A stretch of DNA of 64,000 bases from GCA-003244245 sp963712995 (GTDB lineage: Bacteria > Actinomycetota > Actinomycetes > Mycobacteriales > Pseudonocardiaceae), in the NCBI GenBank assembly GCA_963712995.1, contig CAVQKH010000037.1, positions 1 through 64,000 on the forward strand, read 5' to 3'. The notes beneath the pieces were generated by a model. That model was not told where the DNA came from. It made no database searches and saw only the letters and a list, made by a program, of their open reading frames with translations. Shown here in pieces: positions 25,117 to 33,860 of the stretch; position 1 is the stretch's first letter, and every line of letters begins with the position of its first letter. Position numbers and translations under genes: made by a program.

Positions 25117-25793
25117 GCGCTGACCCGCCCGTCGACCATGCTGATGCACCGGTCCGCGGCCGCGGCCACGGCTGGGCTGTGACTGGCCACCAGCACCGCC
25201 ACGCCCCGCTGAGTGGCGCGGCGCATCAACACCAGGATCTCCGCCTCGGTAACGCTGTCCAACTCTCCGGTCGGCTCGTCAGCCAGCAGCAGCGGCGGGT
25301 CGTTGGCTATCGCGACGGCCAACCCGGCCCGGGCGCTCTCCCCGCCCGACAGCTCAAGGGGATAGGCCCCGGCCCGCCCACGCAACCCCAGCGAGTCCAG
25401 CAACGTGGCGCGGGCAGCGCGGCTGGGCCGACCGGCCAGGTGCTGGACCAGCGCTACGTTCTGCTCCACCGTCAGGTGCTCGATCAGATTCGCCGATTGG
25501 AACAACAGCCCCACGTAGCCAGCGCGAAACCGGGCCCGGGCCCGCTCGGGCTGGTGACTGACCCGGTGCCCGGCCACCCAGACGGTGCCACCGTCGGGTT
25601 CGTCCAACCCGGCCAGGCAGCTCAGTAGCGTCGACTTACCTGACCCAGACGGTCCGACCACGGCCACCAGCTCTCGGGCCTGCACCGACAGCGACACCCC
25701 TTGCAGGGCGAGGGTCTCCTGCTCGCCGGCCCGGAAGAACCGGTACAACGCCTGGGCCTGGACCATCACCCTGGTGGCCGAAGGAATGGTCAC
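25113..25793 (-). CDS. ABC transporter ATP-binding protein (LolD/MacB-like), second
   Basis: A 226-residue ATPase with Walker A GPSGSGKST, Q-loop LLFQSANLIEHLTV, signature variant LSGGESARAGLAVA, Walker B LLLADEPTGELD and switch His in VASHSPAVA. Both ATPases in this operon retain all motifs, so the pair may work as a heterodimer on one permease. The GTG 25793 start overlaps the lipoprotein stop by four bases (GTGA), matching the other junctions; GTG 25802 is possible. Confidence 0.85.
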   Translation of the reverse strand: MTIPSATRVMVQAQALYRFFRAGEQETLALQGVSLSVQARELVAVVGPSGSGKSTLLSCLAGLDEPDGGTVWVAGHRVSHQPERARARFRAGYVGLLFQSANLIEHLTVEQNVALVQHLAGRPSRAARATLLDSLGLRGRAGAYPLELSGGESARAGLAVAIANDPPLLLADEPTGELDSVTEAEILVLMRRATQRGVAVLVASHSPAVAAAADRCISMVDGRVSA

Positions 25794-26461
25794 CGCTGCC
25801 ACCGCACCGAGTCGGTGATCCGGCGCCAGGGATCGACGTTGTCCGCGCCCCGCGGCCCGGACAGAGTCAGGATCAGTTCCCGACCGGCCTTCCAGAACTC
25901 GTAGCGCTCCACCGCGTCCACGGTCGTCTTGCCAGTCACCGGATCCGGCGCCGAGGCCGCTCTATAGGTGATCAGCACCGCCGGTCCGGCAGTGCGACTC
26001 ACCATTCTGACCTGGCCTGGCTGGTATTCGGGCACCGAGGCCCGCAAAGCCGGCAGCTCCTGTGCTCGCGCCGAGGCCACATCCGGTGCCGCCTGCTGAG
26101 GTCGGATCTCGATCCGGACGGTGTTGAGCTTGTCGGTGAAGACCACCGCCTGCCCCTGAACGGTCCGCGACCAGCCCTCCGGCACCGACACGGTTAACAA
26201 CCCCTCCAGCGAGGTGTAGGGCACATAAGCCTGGTTGTCCGGGATGTCACCGGTCGGATTGGACTCCGGCGCGCCGGCGCCCGGCGACGCGCCGGTACCG
26301 GCAGCAGCAGCTGAGGAGGGAGGCGACGACGCGACTGCCGGCCTCGGGCCGCTACCGCATCCGGTCGCCACACCAGCCAGTAGCAGGACAGCGCTAATGG
26401 CTGTGACCGTGTACCGCAGCCGGGCGGTAGGTGAGCCGAAAAGGCTGATCCCGGTAGTCAT
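25790..26461 (-). CDS. Putative lipoprotein of the ABC operon
   Basis: A 223-residue protein. The signal peptide ends in the lipobox LLAGVATGC (Cys near residue 35), then a Ser/Pro/Ala/Gly linker, then a domain of about 150 residues starting YVPYTSLEGLLTVSVPEGW. No enzyme family is recognised. As first gene of the operon it could be the substrate-sensing or partner lipoprotein of the permease. It is divergent from the response regulator at 26585; the 120-base gap must hold both promoters. The start at ATG 26461 is chosen to place the signal peptide correctly. Confidence 0.6.
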   Translation of the reverse strand: MTTGISLFGSPTARLRYTVTAISAVLLLAGVATGCGSGPRPAVASSPPSSAAAAGTGASPGAGAPESNPTGDIPDNQAYVPYTSLEGLLTVSVPEGWSRTVQGQAVVFTDKLNTVRIEIRPQQAAPDVASARAQELPALRASVPEYQPGQVRMVSRTAGPAVLITYRAASAPDPVTGKTTVDAVERYEFWKAGRELILTLSGPRGADNVDPWRRITDSVRWQR

Positions 26462-26584
26462 GGCCTGCACTGTGCTCAACCAGGATGAACTCCCGATGAG
26501 ACAACGGTGAGAACCGGCACATCGCGTCCTGGTAGCTGGTCGGGTCTCATGGGTCTCTCATGTGCGCTGCTTAAGCTGCCTGGC

Positions 26585-27292
26585 ATGCGGGTGCTGGTGG
26601 TCGATGATGAGCTGCGGATGGCCGGCCTGCTCAAACGCGGTCTGGAGGAGGATGGCTACGCCGTCGACGTGGCCAACACCGGCCCTGACGCCTTGTGGCA
26701 GGCCACCGAGTTTCGCTACGACGCGCTCGTGCTCGATGTAATGCTGCCCGGAATGGACGGGATCGAGGTCTGCCGGCGGCTGCGCGAGCAGGGACACTGG
26801 GTGCCGGTGTTGATGCTCACCGCCCGGGATACCGTCGATGACCGGGTCCGCGGACTCGACGTCGGCGCTGATGACTACCTGACAAAACCCTTCAGCTTCG
26901 CGGAACTGTCCGCCCGTGTCCGCGCGCTGATCCGCCGCGGCGGCGAGGACCGGCCCGCGACTCTGATGGTAGGCGATCTGCGGTTGGACCCCGCCACCCG
27001 CCGGGCCTGGCGTGGTGACACCGAGCTGACGCTCTCGGTCAAGGAGTTCGCGCTGCTGGAGCTGTTCCTGCGCCACCCCGGCGAGGTCCTGACCCGTACC
27101 CGCATCCTGGAACACGTCTGGGACTTCGCCTACGACGGGGTCTCCAACGTCATCGACCAGTACGTGCTCTACCTGCGCCGCAAGATCGACCGGCCGTTCG
27201 GGGTCGAGCAACTCGAAACGGTGCGCGGCGTGGGCTACCGGCTGCGCACCCCCACCGCTTCACCCGCCGCCCGCCGCGCCGGCGGGAACTAA
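26585..27292 (+). CDS. OmpR-family response regulator
   Basis: A 235-residue regulator. The receiver domain has the acidic pair VVDDE (residues 6-8), phospho-acceptor Asp in VLDVMLPGMDG (D51), switch Thr in MLTARD and the conserved Lys in DDYLTKPFS. The C-terminal winged-helix DNA-binding domain shows ELTLSVKEFALLELFLRHPG and VIDQYVLYLRRKID. Translation most likely starts at ATG 26585; the earlier in-frame start at 26507 lies in the promoter region. It is followed after 5 bases by its kinase and is divergent from the ABC/lipoprotein operon, which it likely controls. Confidence 0.9.
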   Translation: MRVLVVDDELRMAGLLKRGLEEDGYAVDVANTGPDALWQATEFRYDALVLDVMLPGMDGIEVCRRLREQGHWVPVLMLTARDTVDDRVRGLDVGADDYLTKPFSFAELSARVRALIRRGGEDRPATLMVGDLRLDPATRRAWRGDTELTLSVKEFALLELFLRHPGEVLTRTRILEHVWDFAYDGVSNVIDQYVLYLRRKIDRPFGVEQLETVRGVGYRLRTPTASPAARRAGGN

Positions 27293-27297
27293 GAGCT

Positions 27298-28674
27298 ATG
27301 GGGCTGGTGGGGATGGCCCTACGGTTGCGGCTGGCCCTGCTCTTCGTCGCCGGCACCGCCGCAGTGATCGTTGTAACCGGGCTGGCTTTCGTACTGCAAC
27401 TGCGGGTCAGCCTGGACGCGACCCTGGACACCGCGCTGAGCAACCGCGCGAGCACCCTGGCCGATCGGTACGCGACCAGCGGCCCAGCAGGTTTACAGTT
27501 GGGCCGCGACGAGGAACCGGCCCAACTGCTCACCCCCGCTTGCCAGGTCGTCGCGTCTTCGCCCGGCATCGCCGGCCGCCCGGTGCTCGATCCCGCCCCA
27601 TGCCAGGCGGTTGCCAGCGGTGCTCGGCTCTCCTTCACCACCACCCTCGACGGGGAACGCACCCGAGTCCTGGCCACCACGCTGCCCAGCGCCCCGCACC
27701 TGTTGATCGTGGTCGGGATGGGCACCGACATCTCCGATGCCGCCGTCGACCACGTCCAGCGCGGACTGCTGTTCGGTGGAGCACCCGCTGTGCTGGCCGC
27801 CGGGATAGGCGCCTGGTTGCTGGCCGGGGCCGCGCTGCGACCAGTAGAACGAATGCGCCGCCAAACCGCTGAGATCAGCGAGCACGATCCCACCAGACAC
27901 CTGGCCGTGCCTGCCACTCGCGACGAGATCGCCGCCTTGGCCACCACGATCAACGATTTACTCGACCGGCTGCATGATGCCCTGGCCCGCCAGCGAGGGT
28001 TCGCCGCCGACGCCGGACACGAACTGCGCACCCCGCTGGCGACCCTGCGCGCCGAACTCGAACTCGCCGCCCGCCCTGGCCGCAGCCGCGAGGCACTCGC
28101 CGCCGCCGTCATCGCCGCCGGACAGGAAACCGACCGGCTTATCCGGCTCGCTGACGACCTCCTGCTGCTCGCACGAGCCGAAGCCGGTCAACCCTTCCTC
28201 CGTATCGAACCCGTGGCCCTCCACGAACTGCTGACCACCGCCGCGCGCGCTGCCGCCGCCCGCGCCATCGAGCACAACATCACCATAGACCTCGCCTGCC
28301 CCCCCGACCTGGTGCTGCCCGCCGACGCCGACAGGCTCCGCCAAATCATCGACAACCTGCTCGACAATGCCACCCGCCACAGCTCCCCAACCGGCACCAT
28401 CGAGATCACCGCGACCACCGGCCGCGGACACGCCGCGATCACCGTCCGCGACCACGGAGCAGGTTTCCCCTCCGAATTCGTGCCACACGCCTTTCAACGC
28501 TTCCGCCGAGCCGACACCGCCCGCGCCCGCAGCGATGGCGGCGCCGGGCTGGGCCTGGCCATCGTCGACGCACTCACCCGAGCCCACCACGGCCAGGTCA
28601 GCGCCACCAATCACCTGGACGGCGGGGCGATCATCACCCTGCACCTACCGCTGACCCCCACCCCCGGCGAATAG
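27298..28674 (+). CDS. Sensor histidine kinase
   Basis: A 458-residue kinase with two membrane segments (about residues 10-35 and 155-180) flanking an extracytoplasmic sensor of about 120 residues. A HAMP region follows, then a HisKA box with the phospho-acceptor His in DAGHELRTPLATLRAELELA (about residue 241) and a HATPase domain with N-box DNLLDNATRHS, G1 RDHGAGFP and G2 GGAGLGLAIV. It pairs with the OmpR-type regulator just upstream. The signal is unknown; the nearby FtsX-type transporter suggests a cell-envelope or peptide stress signal. Confidence 0.9.
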   Translation: MGLVGMALRLRLALLFVAGTAAVIVVTGLAFVLQLRVSLDATLDTALSNRASTLADRYATSGPAGLQLGRDEEPAQLLTPACQVVASSPGIAGRPVLDPAPCQAVASGARLSFTTTLDGERTRVLATTLPSAPHLLIVVGMGTDISDAAVDHVQRGLLFGGAPAVLAAGIGAWLLAGAALRPVERMRRQTAEISEHDPTRHLAVPATRDEIAALATTINDLLDRLHDALARQRGFAADAGHELRTPLATLRAELELAARPGRSREALAAAVIAAGQETDRLIRLADDLLLLARAEAGQPFLRIEPVALHELLTTAARAAAARAIEHNITIDLACPPDLVLPADADRLRQIIDNLLDNATRHSSPTGTIEITATTGRGHAAITVRDHGAGFPSEFVPHAFQRFRRADTARARSDGGAGLGLAIVDALTRAHHGQVSATNHLDGGAIITLHLPLTPTPGE

Positions 28675-29208
28675 CGCTCACTTCCCGCGTCGCGCCCGGA
28701 GTCCAGGACGGATGTGCCGCGGTTTCTCACCCTCGGTACATCGTCGTCTCATCTACGGGCAGCGACGCTGCGCTCCCGCGGTCCCCGACAACCGGAGAGT
28801 GCCCATGACGCCCCGACCCACCCTGGCCGCCAGACGCGGCTGTTACCGGCTGTGCCGGCGCCGCGAGGACGCCCTACCGTGGCCGAGCAGCAGGCCGACG
28901 GGCACCGGCGTGCGACGATGGTTCTCAGATCTCGACGAACCACCGGCCTGCCTTCAAAGGGTGGTGCTCGCGCGCCACGGTCGATCCACAGATCCAGGCT
29001 GACTCGCCCGACTGTGCCGCATCCGTACCTGAGCAGTGTGGATGCGCACGCGGCTCTCGCACGTCCAGCACGGTGATCAACTACTTGGCGTTACCTGTGG
29101 TTACCCGCTGCTACATTCATGATCAGTAGAGCGTGCCCGATCCGGCTACCGTCCGCTGATGAGCGACGCGACACACGACGCCCGAACGCGTTCCGGGAAA
29201 GGAAAGCG
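28675..29208. other. Intergenic, no convincing gene
   Basis: About 530 bases. A plus-strand ATG at 28805 with a GGAGAG four bases upstream opens a 65-codon frame ending at 29002, but its Arg/Pro-rich composition and the overlapping open frame make it doubtful. The promoter of the COG4705-like gene must lie near the right edge. Confidence 0.4.
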
Positions 29209-29970
29209 GTGAAGAAACTTCCGCAGATCACCCTGCTCTTCTGGGTCATGAAGATCGCGGCCACCACTCTCGGTGAGACCGGCGGCGACCTTCTCGCCCA
29301 GACCCTTAACATCGGTTACGCCCTCAGCTCCTTGCTGTTCATCGGACTATTCCTGGTCAGTCTGGTGATCCAGCTGAAGGCCACGAGGTTCCATCCGGCG
29401 CTGTACTGGACGGTCATCGTCTCGACGAGCACGGCCGGCACGACCATGTCGGACTTCATCAACCGCTCCGCCGGGCTCGGCTACGCCAAGGGCGCCCTGC
29501 TCCTCATCACCTGCCTCGCCGGCGTGTTCGCCATCTGGAGCTACAGCGGACAGACGTTCTCTGTGGAGCAGATCAGCACCTTCCGCGGCGAGCTGCTCTA
29601 CTGGATCGCGATCCTGTTCTCCAACACCCTCGGCACGTCGCTCGGTGACTACCTCGCCGACAGCTCCGGGCTTGGCTACGCCGGAGGCGCGTTGGTGATC
29701 ACCGCCGCAATGGTGCTCATCCTAGCTGCCCACTACCTCACCCCGATCTCGACCACGTTGCTGTTCTGGATTGCTTTCGTCCTCACCCGGCCACTCGGGG
29801 CAACCGTGGGCGACTTCTTCAGCAAACCCCTCGACAAGGGTGGACTGAACCTGGGCACGGTCGGCTCCTCCACGGCCCTTATGGCAATCCTCCTGGTGCT
29901 GATCGGATACACGCTGATCAAGCAGCGGAAACCGGCACAAGAACCAGTTCCTCCTCTCGAAAAGGTCTGA
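29209..29970 (+). CDS. COG4705-like integral membrane protein
   Basis: A 253-residue protein with eight predicted membrane segments, built from repeated two-helix units. Each has a short polar signature: GETGGDLLAQTL, TSTAGTTMSDFINRS, FSNTLGTSLGDYLAD and TRPLGATVGDFFSKP. This four-fold (G/T)xxxxD(F/Y/L) repeat is the mark of COG4705 uncharacterised membrane-anchored proteins. The start GTG 29209 is preceded by GGAAAGGAAAG. No neighbour explains its job. The conserved Asp residues inside helices suggest ion or metal transport, which is speculative. Confidence 0.75.
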   Translation: MKKLPQITLLFWVMKIAATTLGETGGDLLAQTLNIGYALSSLLFIGLFLVSLVIQLKATRFHPALYWTVIVSTSTAGTTMSDFINRSAGLGYAKGALLLITCLAGVFAIWSYSGQTFSVEQISTFRGELLYWIAILFSNTLGTSLGDYLADSSGLGYAGGALVITAAMVLILAAHYLTPISTTLLFWIAFVLTRPLGATVGDFFSKPLDKGGLNLGTVGSSTALMAILLVLIGYTLIKQRKPAQEPVPPLEKV

Positions 29971-30073
29971 CGGGATCCGTGAATCGCCGATAGTGCGGAA
30001 TCGTGCGCACCGTCCGCAGGGCCCGGTGGTCGATCTGCTTGATCCGCCCGGCCGTGCCCCGGCGGCGATCTAC

Positions 30074-30679
30074 TCAGGTGCGGCCGGCGTGGTGGGCCAG
30101 GACCAGCGGTCGCAGCAACGTTCCGGCGAGCCGCGTGGTCAGCGCGGTGGCCGGCGCCCGCAGCGCGAAGACGACGGCGAGCCCGATGGCCGCCCCGGCC
30201 AGCAGTCCCACCACGGCGTCGCTCGGGTAGTGAACCCCGGCATAGACCCGGGAGAACGCCAGCAGCAGAGCCAGCGCCGCGGCGACGAATCCGAGGCGGC
30301 GGTTGAGGAGCCACAGACCCGCCGCGAAAGCGCCGGCGATGATGGTGTGGTCGCTGGGCATGGAGAAGTCGGCGCTGCACGGCAGCAGCACCTCCGCAGC
30401 CGGCATCGTGAGACACGGCCGTGGCCGGGCTATCGTCGGCGAGATCAGATTCTGGTTGACCAGTACAGCCACGATGGTGGCGACACCGGTGAGGGCGGCG
30501 ACGGCCACGCCGCGGGGTGCGTCGGGCCGGCCGCGGGCCCGTAGCCATCCGGCGACGAGCAACGCGGCCAGCCCGACCAGCCCGCCCCACAGCGCGTAGG
30601 CCGCCAGGACACCGTGCAGCCACGCGGTGTGACGTGCCCACTCGTTGATGTCGCGGTACCAGGTGCCGTCGAGGGTCAT
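30074..30679 (-). CDS. PAP2-family phosphatase
   Basis: A 201-residue membrane protein of the PAP2/lipid phosphate phosphatase family, with the three catalytic motifs in order: ARPRPCL (first motif, Arg-Pro), MPSDHT (Ser and catalytic His) and SRVYAGVHYPSDAVVG (second catalytic His). Five to six membrane segments place the active site on the outer face. It could act on undecaprenyl pyrophosphate or other lipid phosphates. The ATG 30679 start is used; GTG 30688 is three codons upstream. Confidence 0.85.
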   Translation of the reverse strand: MTLDGTWYRDINEWARHTAWLHGVLAAYALWGGLVGLAALLVAGWLRARGRPDAPRGVAVAALTGVATIVAVLVNQNLISPTIARPRPCLTMPAAEVLLPCSADFSMPSDHTIIAGAFAAGLWLLNRRLGFVAAALALLLAFSRVYAGVHYPSDAVVGLLAGAAIGLAVVFALRAPATALTTRLAGTLLRPLVLAHHAGRT

Positions 30680-30985
30680 CGGGCCCACCCTGCTGTGACC
30701 GTCACCGGTCCGGCGCCGCGGGTCGTTGCCGAGTTCTCGATCTCGGCGCCGGTCGTGGTGGCCGTCGGCTGTGCTGGTGCTGATGAGCTCGACGGCCCCA
30801 TGCGGTTGACCTCCTGTGGTGGCCCGGGCGTCCCCCGTGACAACAGAAGCCGAATCCTACGCGCCTGTAGGTGATAGGCCCACCGGCGCGTCGAAAGCCA
30901 TCGTCACAAGACGACGCGGAGCGTCATCGCGCCAGCCCGACACCCGCGTACCCGAGTTCGCCGGCCTGGCGACGGCCCTGGTCGA
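30680..30985. other. Intergenic, nothing recognised
   Basis: About 300 bases between the PAP2 gene and the end of the 31-33 kb minus-strand cluster. It must hold the PAP2 promoter. No gene, repeat or clear hairpin is seen. Confidence 0.4.
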
Positions 30986-31192
30986 CTAGCCCGAGGCTCG
31001 ATCGGATCGTCGGACGGCTCGGGTGAGGGACAGCGCGAGCAAGCCGAGCACAGCCAGGGGCATCAGCCACCAGACCGGGATGGCTGTGGTGGCGAGCACG
31101 GCGGTGAGGCAGAGCGCGGCGATGATGCCGGCGGTGATGGTCCAGTCGTCACCGATGAAGAAGTCGTAGAGGAAGGCCAGCGCCGCTCGCAT
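30986..31192 (-). CDS. Small membrane protein
   Basis: A 68-residue protein with two membrane segments (TITAGIIAALCLTAVLATTAIP and WLMPLAVLGLLALSLTRAV) separated by a short turn, and a basic C-terminal tail. Its ATG shares a base with the stop of the COG4280-like gene (TGATG), so the two are translationally coupled and probably act together. Unknown family. Confidence 0.6.
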   Translation of the reverse strand: MRAALAFLYDFFIGDDWTITAGIIAALCLTAVLATTAIPVWWLMPLAVLGLLALSLTRAVRRSDRASG

Positions 31193-31983
31193 CAGCTGCC
31201 TTTCACCGATGCGCCCGCAGCGGTGAACGCCCGGGTGGAGCTGCGGCGGCGCTGGAGCCCCTGCAGAACGGCCACCGCGGACAACGCCACCAGCGCGACG
31301 TAGGCCAAGACGGCGAGCAGGGCGGCGTCCGCCCCGGGCCAGTGCACGCCGGCGCCTTCAGCGGCCCAGAAAGTGCCGAAGGCGGTGAGCATGACCCCGA
31401 CGGCGAACTTCATGGTGTTCTCCGGAACCCGGGCCAGCGGGGCGCGTACGGCGATCCCGGTCACAGTGACCGCGACGATGGCCAGCCCAGCACTGAGGGT
31501 AGCCAGCCCCATACTGCCCTGGTTGGCCCCGAAGGTCACGACGATGACCGCCACCTCCAGACCTTCTAACACCACAGCTTTGAACGACAGCGTGAAACCG
31601 TAGCCATCGGCGATCAGCCGCCCACGGCTCTCGGAGGTGGCGGTGCGCGCCACACGCAGCTGCCGGTCATAGATCGCCGCCTCATCGTGAAGGGCCTTGA
31701 AGCCGCTGGCCCGCAAGATGGCCTTGCGCAGCCACTGCAACCCGAAGGCCAGCAGCAACCCACCCACCACCAGCCGTAGCGCCTGCACCGGGATCACGGT
31801 CAACGCCGGCCCCAGCACCACCACCACAACGGCCAGCGCGGCCAGCGCGGCCCCGACCCCCTGCAGCGCGGCGCGCCAGCCGCGGGTGACACCCATGGCC
31901 AGCACGATGGTCAACGCCTCGATGGCTTCCACCGCGCTGGCTAGGAACACCGACACGACCAGGAACACCGCCGCGGTCGTCAT
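31192..31983 (-). CDS. COG4280-like predicted membrane transporter
   Basis: A 263-residue protein with about seven membrane segments. Two internal helices carry matched acidic motifs, SAVEAIEALTIVLAMG near the start and VVLEGLEVAVIVVTFG in the middle. These resemble the REGLE/ExxE motifs of Ftr1-type iron permeases and relatives and imply an inverted internal repeat. COG4280 is uncharacterised. The ATG overlaps the M56 peptidase stop by one base (TGATG). Metal or cation transport is plausible from the ExxE pairs but unproven. Confidence 0.7.
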   Translation of the reverse strand: MTTAAVFLVVSVFLASAVEAIEALTIVLAMGVTRGWRAALQGVGAALAALAVVVVVLGPALTVIPVQALRLVVGGLLLAFGLQWLRKAILRASGFKALHDEAAIYDRQLRVARTATSESRGRLIADGYGFTLSFKAVVLEGLEVAVIVVTFGANQGSMGLATLSAGLAIVAVTVTGIAVRAPLARVPENTMKFAVGVMLTAFGTFWAAEGAGVHWPGADAALLAVLAYVALVALSAVAVLQGLQRRRSSTRAFTAAGASVKGS

Positions 31984-32984
31984 CACGACCCTGCACTCTG
32001 TGCCGGAACCACCAACGGCAGCGCGGGTGCTGCGCCATGCTGCCCGGAGACCTGCATGGCGTGTTCGAACAGGTGCTCGACGTCGAAGCCGGCGTCAACC
32101 GCCCCGGCGGCAGCCACCGCAATCGCGAGGACCATCCCCACCAGCAGCATCCGGCGCGCAGGCGGCGGTTTGCCCAGCAGCGCCCGAACCCGGGCCACGA
32201 CGGCATGGCTGGTGTAGCCCAGGGCGATCCCCTGCGCCCGGGCCGCGACAGCGACCGGCGCGTGATGGAGGGCGAGCCCGGCACGGGCCACCGCCCGAGC
32301 GGCTAGGCGTCGGTCCCCGACATCGGCGGCGGCGGCCTCGTCGGCGGCCCGCTCAAGCAGATAGCCCACCGCGGCGGGCAGCCGGGCCAGCAGCGGGTTG
32401 GCGGCTGCGGCGAGCTGCGCTACGAGTAGCCACCAGTGATGCCGCCCCGCCAGATGGGCGCGTTCGTGGGCGAACAACACCCGGCGCTCCTGCGCGTCGA
32501 GAGCTCGCAACATCCCCGCCGAGACCACGATCCGCCCTGTTCCGGTTCCGAGGGCGGGTAGCGCGAACGCCTCCGGCGCCTCCCCGGGCAGCACGACAAG
32601 CTCCCCCCCGGCGCCACCGCAGACCTGGCGGGCCAGCACCCGGGTGGCCCGCACCGCCTGAACCCGCCCGGTGGCGACTACGACAAACCCCACGGCGACA
32701 GCCAGCAGCACCGCCCCCGCGAGGTAAGCGACCGGGGCGGCGACCGGGTTGTCCACCCGCAGCGCCGCGGTGGACCAGCCACCGACCCGGGCCATGACCG
32801 GCAGCTCACCGATCGCGGTCCACACCAGCAGACCCAGCGCCCAAACCCAACCCACCGCAGCGGCGACACCGGCGCCGACCAGCGCCCGCACCCCGGCGAC
32901 CGGAGGCAACACGCGGGCCAGGCGACGCACGGCCAGCCCGAGCAACAGCGCTACCAGCACCGGAAGGTACACATCCACCCTCAC
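31983..32984 (-). CDS. M56/M48-type membrane metallopeptidase (BlaR1-like)
   Basis: A 333-residue membrane peptidase. Three N-terminal membrane segments are followed by a zinc peptidase domain with the HExxH motif in LFAHERAHLAGRHH and the third-ligand region LLERAADEAAAADVG, then two C-terminal segments. No penicillin-binding sensor domain follows, so it is the short M56 form common in actinobacteria. It lies six bases downstream of a BlaI-type repressor gene, the standard partner whose cleavage or displacement it triggers. Also coupled to the COG4280-like gene, its probable regulatory output. Confidence 0.85.
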   Translation of the reverse strand: MRVDVYLPVLVALLLGLAVRRLARVLPPVAGVRALVGAGVAAAVGWVWALGLLVWTAIGELPVMARVGGWSTAALRVDNPVAAPVAYLAGAVLLAVAVGFVVVATGRVQAVRATRVLARQVCGGAGGELVVLPGEAPEAFALPALGTGTGRIVVSAGMLRALDAQERRVLFAHERAHLAGRHHWWLLVAQLAAAANPLLARLPAAVGYLLERAADEAAAADVGDRRLAARAVARAGLALHHAPVAVAARAQGIALGYTSHAVVARVRALLGKPPPARRMLLVGMVLAIAVAAAGAVDAGFDVEHLFEHAMQVSGQHGAAPALPLVVPAQSAGS

Positions 32985-32990
32985 GTCGGC

Positions 32991-33413
32991 TCAGTCCTCC
33001 TGGCCGACGGGACGCTCGCCGCTGTCGTGGGCGGAGTCGTGCAGCAGCGCGGCGAGGACTTGTTCATCGCCATCGGCGAGCTCGGCGACGAAGTGCCGCA
33101 ACACCGCGTGGCGGTCCTCGCCCTTGTCCAGCACCGCCCGCATTTGCCGCGCGGCGAGCCCGTTCTCATCCAGTACGGGCCGGTAGGCGTGCGCCCGCCC
33201 GGCCGGTTCGCGGGTCACCGCGCCCTTGGCGTGCAGCCGGGACAAGATGGTGTGCACCGTGTTGTAGGCCAGGCCCGGACCCAATGCCTGCTGCACCTGC
33301 GCCGGAACCAACGCCTCATCAGAAGCCCAGAGCACAGCCAAGATCTCGCTCTCCAACTCCCCGGACGACCGCCGCCCGGCCCCGCGCGAGCTCACCGTTC
33401 TTGCCACCCTCAC
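32991..33413 (-). CDS. BlaI/MecI-family repressor
   Basis: A 140-residue regulator with the winged-helix domain of BlaI/MecI proteins: ELESEILAVLWASDEALVPAQV and LAYNTVHTILSRLHAKGAV, then a C-terminal dimerisation helix region (HAVLRHFVAELADGD). The GTG at 33413 is chosen because a palindrome at 33434-33447 lies just upstream. It forms an operon with the M56 peptidase and two membrane proteins. It likely represses this operon until the peptidase is activated. Confidence 0.85.
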   Translation of the reverse strand: MRVARTVSSRGAGRRSSGELESEILAVLWASDEALVPAQVQQALGPGLAYNTVHTILSRLHAKGAVTREPAGRAHAYRPVLDENGLAARQMRAVLDKGEDRHAVLRHFVAELADGDEQVLAALLHDSAHDSGERPVGQED

Positions 33414-33433
33414 CTTCTTGCCCAAGCAGTCAC

Positions 33434-33447
33434 CTACAGTACCGTAG
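33434..33447. promoter_or_regulatory. Candidate BlaI operator
   Basis: CTACAGTACCGTAG is a near-perfect palindrome (one mismatched pair) centred on GTAC, about 20 bases upstream of the blaI-like start. BlaI-type operators in actinobacteria share TAC/GTA half-sites, so autoregulation here is likely. Binding itself is inferred. Confidence 0.5.
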
Positions 33448-33523
33448 GGGGACCGGAGCACGCGGGATGTTGAGGACTGCGAAGCGCGGGTACCGGGCTA
33501 ATCGGCCTCCCTCACACAACGGC

Positions 33524-33680
33524 ATGACATCACTGCTCACCGCGGGTCAAGCCGCCGCACGCACCGGACTGATCCGCAAGGCACTGCGCGTCTACGAAGC
33601 CAAGGATCTGCTCCCTATGACCCCAAGCTCCTCCGGTGACCGAGACCCGGATCGGACTTACCGGGTTGACCTCCGTGGCG
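33524..33680 (+). pseudogene. MerR-type regulator fragment
   Basis: ATG 33524 opens with SLLTAGQAAARTGLIRKALRVYEAKDLLP, quoted here in part: TAGQAAARTGL and KALRVYEAKDLLP are the MerR helix-turn-helix and wing. Similarity ends at about 33660 (DRTYR), and the frame continues only as low-quality sequence to 33775. A full MerR protein is 110-300 residues, so this is a truncated remnant. A short minus-strand gene covers the breakpoint. Confidence 0.6.
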
Positions 33681-33683
33681 CCG

Positions 33684-33860
33684 TCAACGGGCTGTATGAC
33701 GGCCTTGGGCTGCGGGGCGAGTGGAGAGTCGCCCCGCCGCGTCGGGGTTTCGCGCGGTGGTGCTGCGCGCGGTGATCACGGTCAACACCGCGATCATCAA
33801 TCCCACCAGCGGGATCGTGACCGGCCGCCACCGGTGGGTGAACTTGCACCTCAACGTCAT
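33684..33860 (-). CDS. Short single-span membrane protein
   Basis: A 58-residue ORF that begins ATG 33860 after a G-rich stretch. It has a basic N-terminus (MTLRCKFTHRWRP), one clear membrane segment (VTIPLVGLMIAVLTVITA) and a basic tail ending GRHTAR. It lies antisense to the end of the MerR remnant. Coding nature is supported by the good membrane profile; no family is recognised. Confidence 0.45.
   Translation of the reverse strand: MTLRCKFTHRWRPVTIPLVGLMIAVLTVITARSTTARNPDAAGRLSTRPAAQGRHTAR

Noticed and set aside
28805..29002. Plus-strand ORF of 65 codons downstream of the histidine kinase.
   Set aside because: Has a GGAGAG near the ATG but Arg/Pro-rich composition, an equally open overlapping frame, and no recognisable feature.
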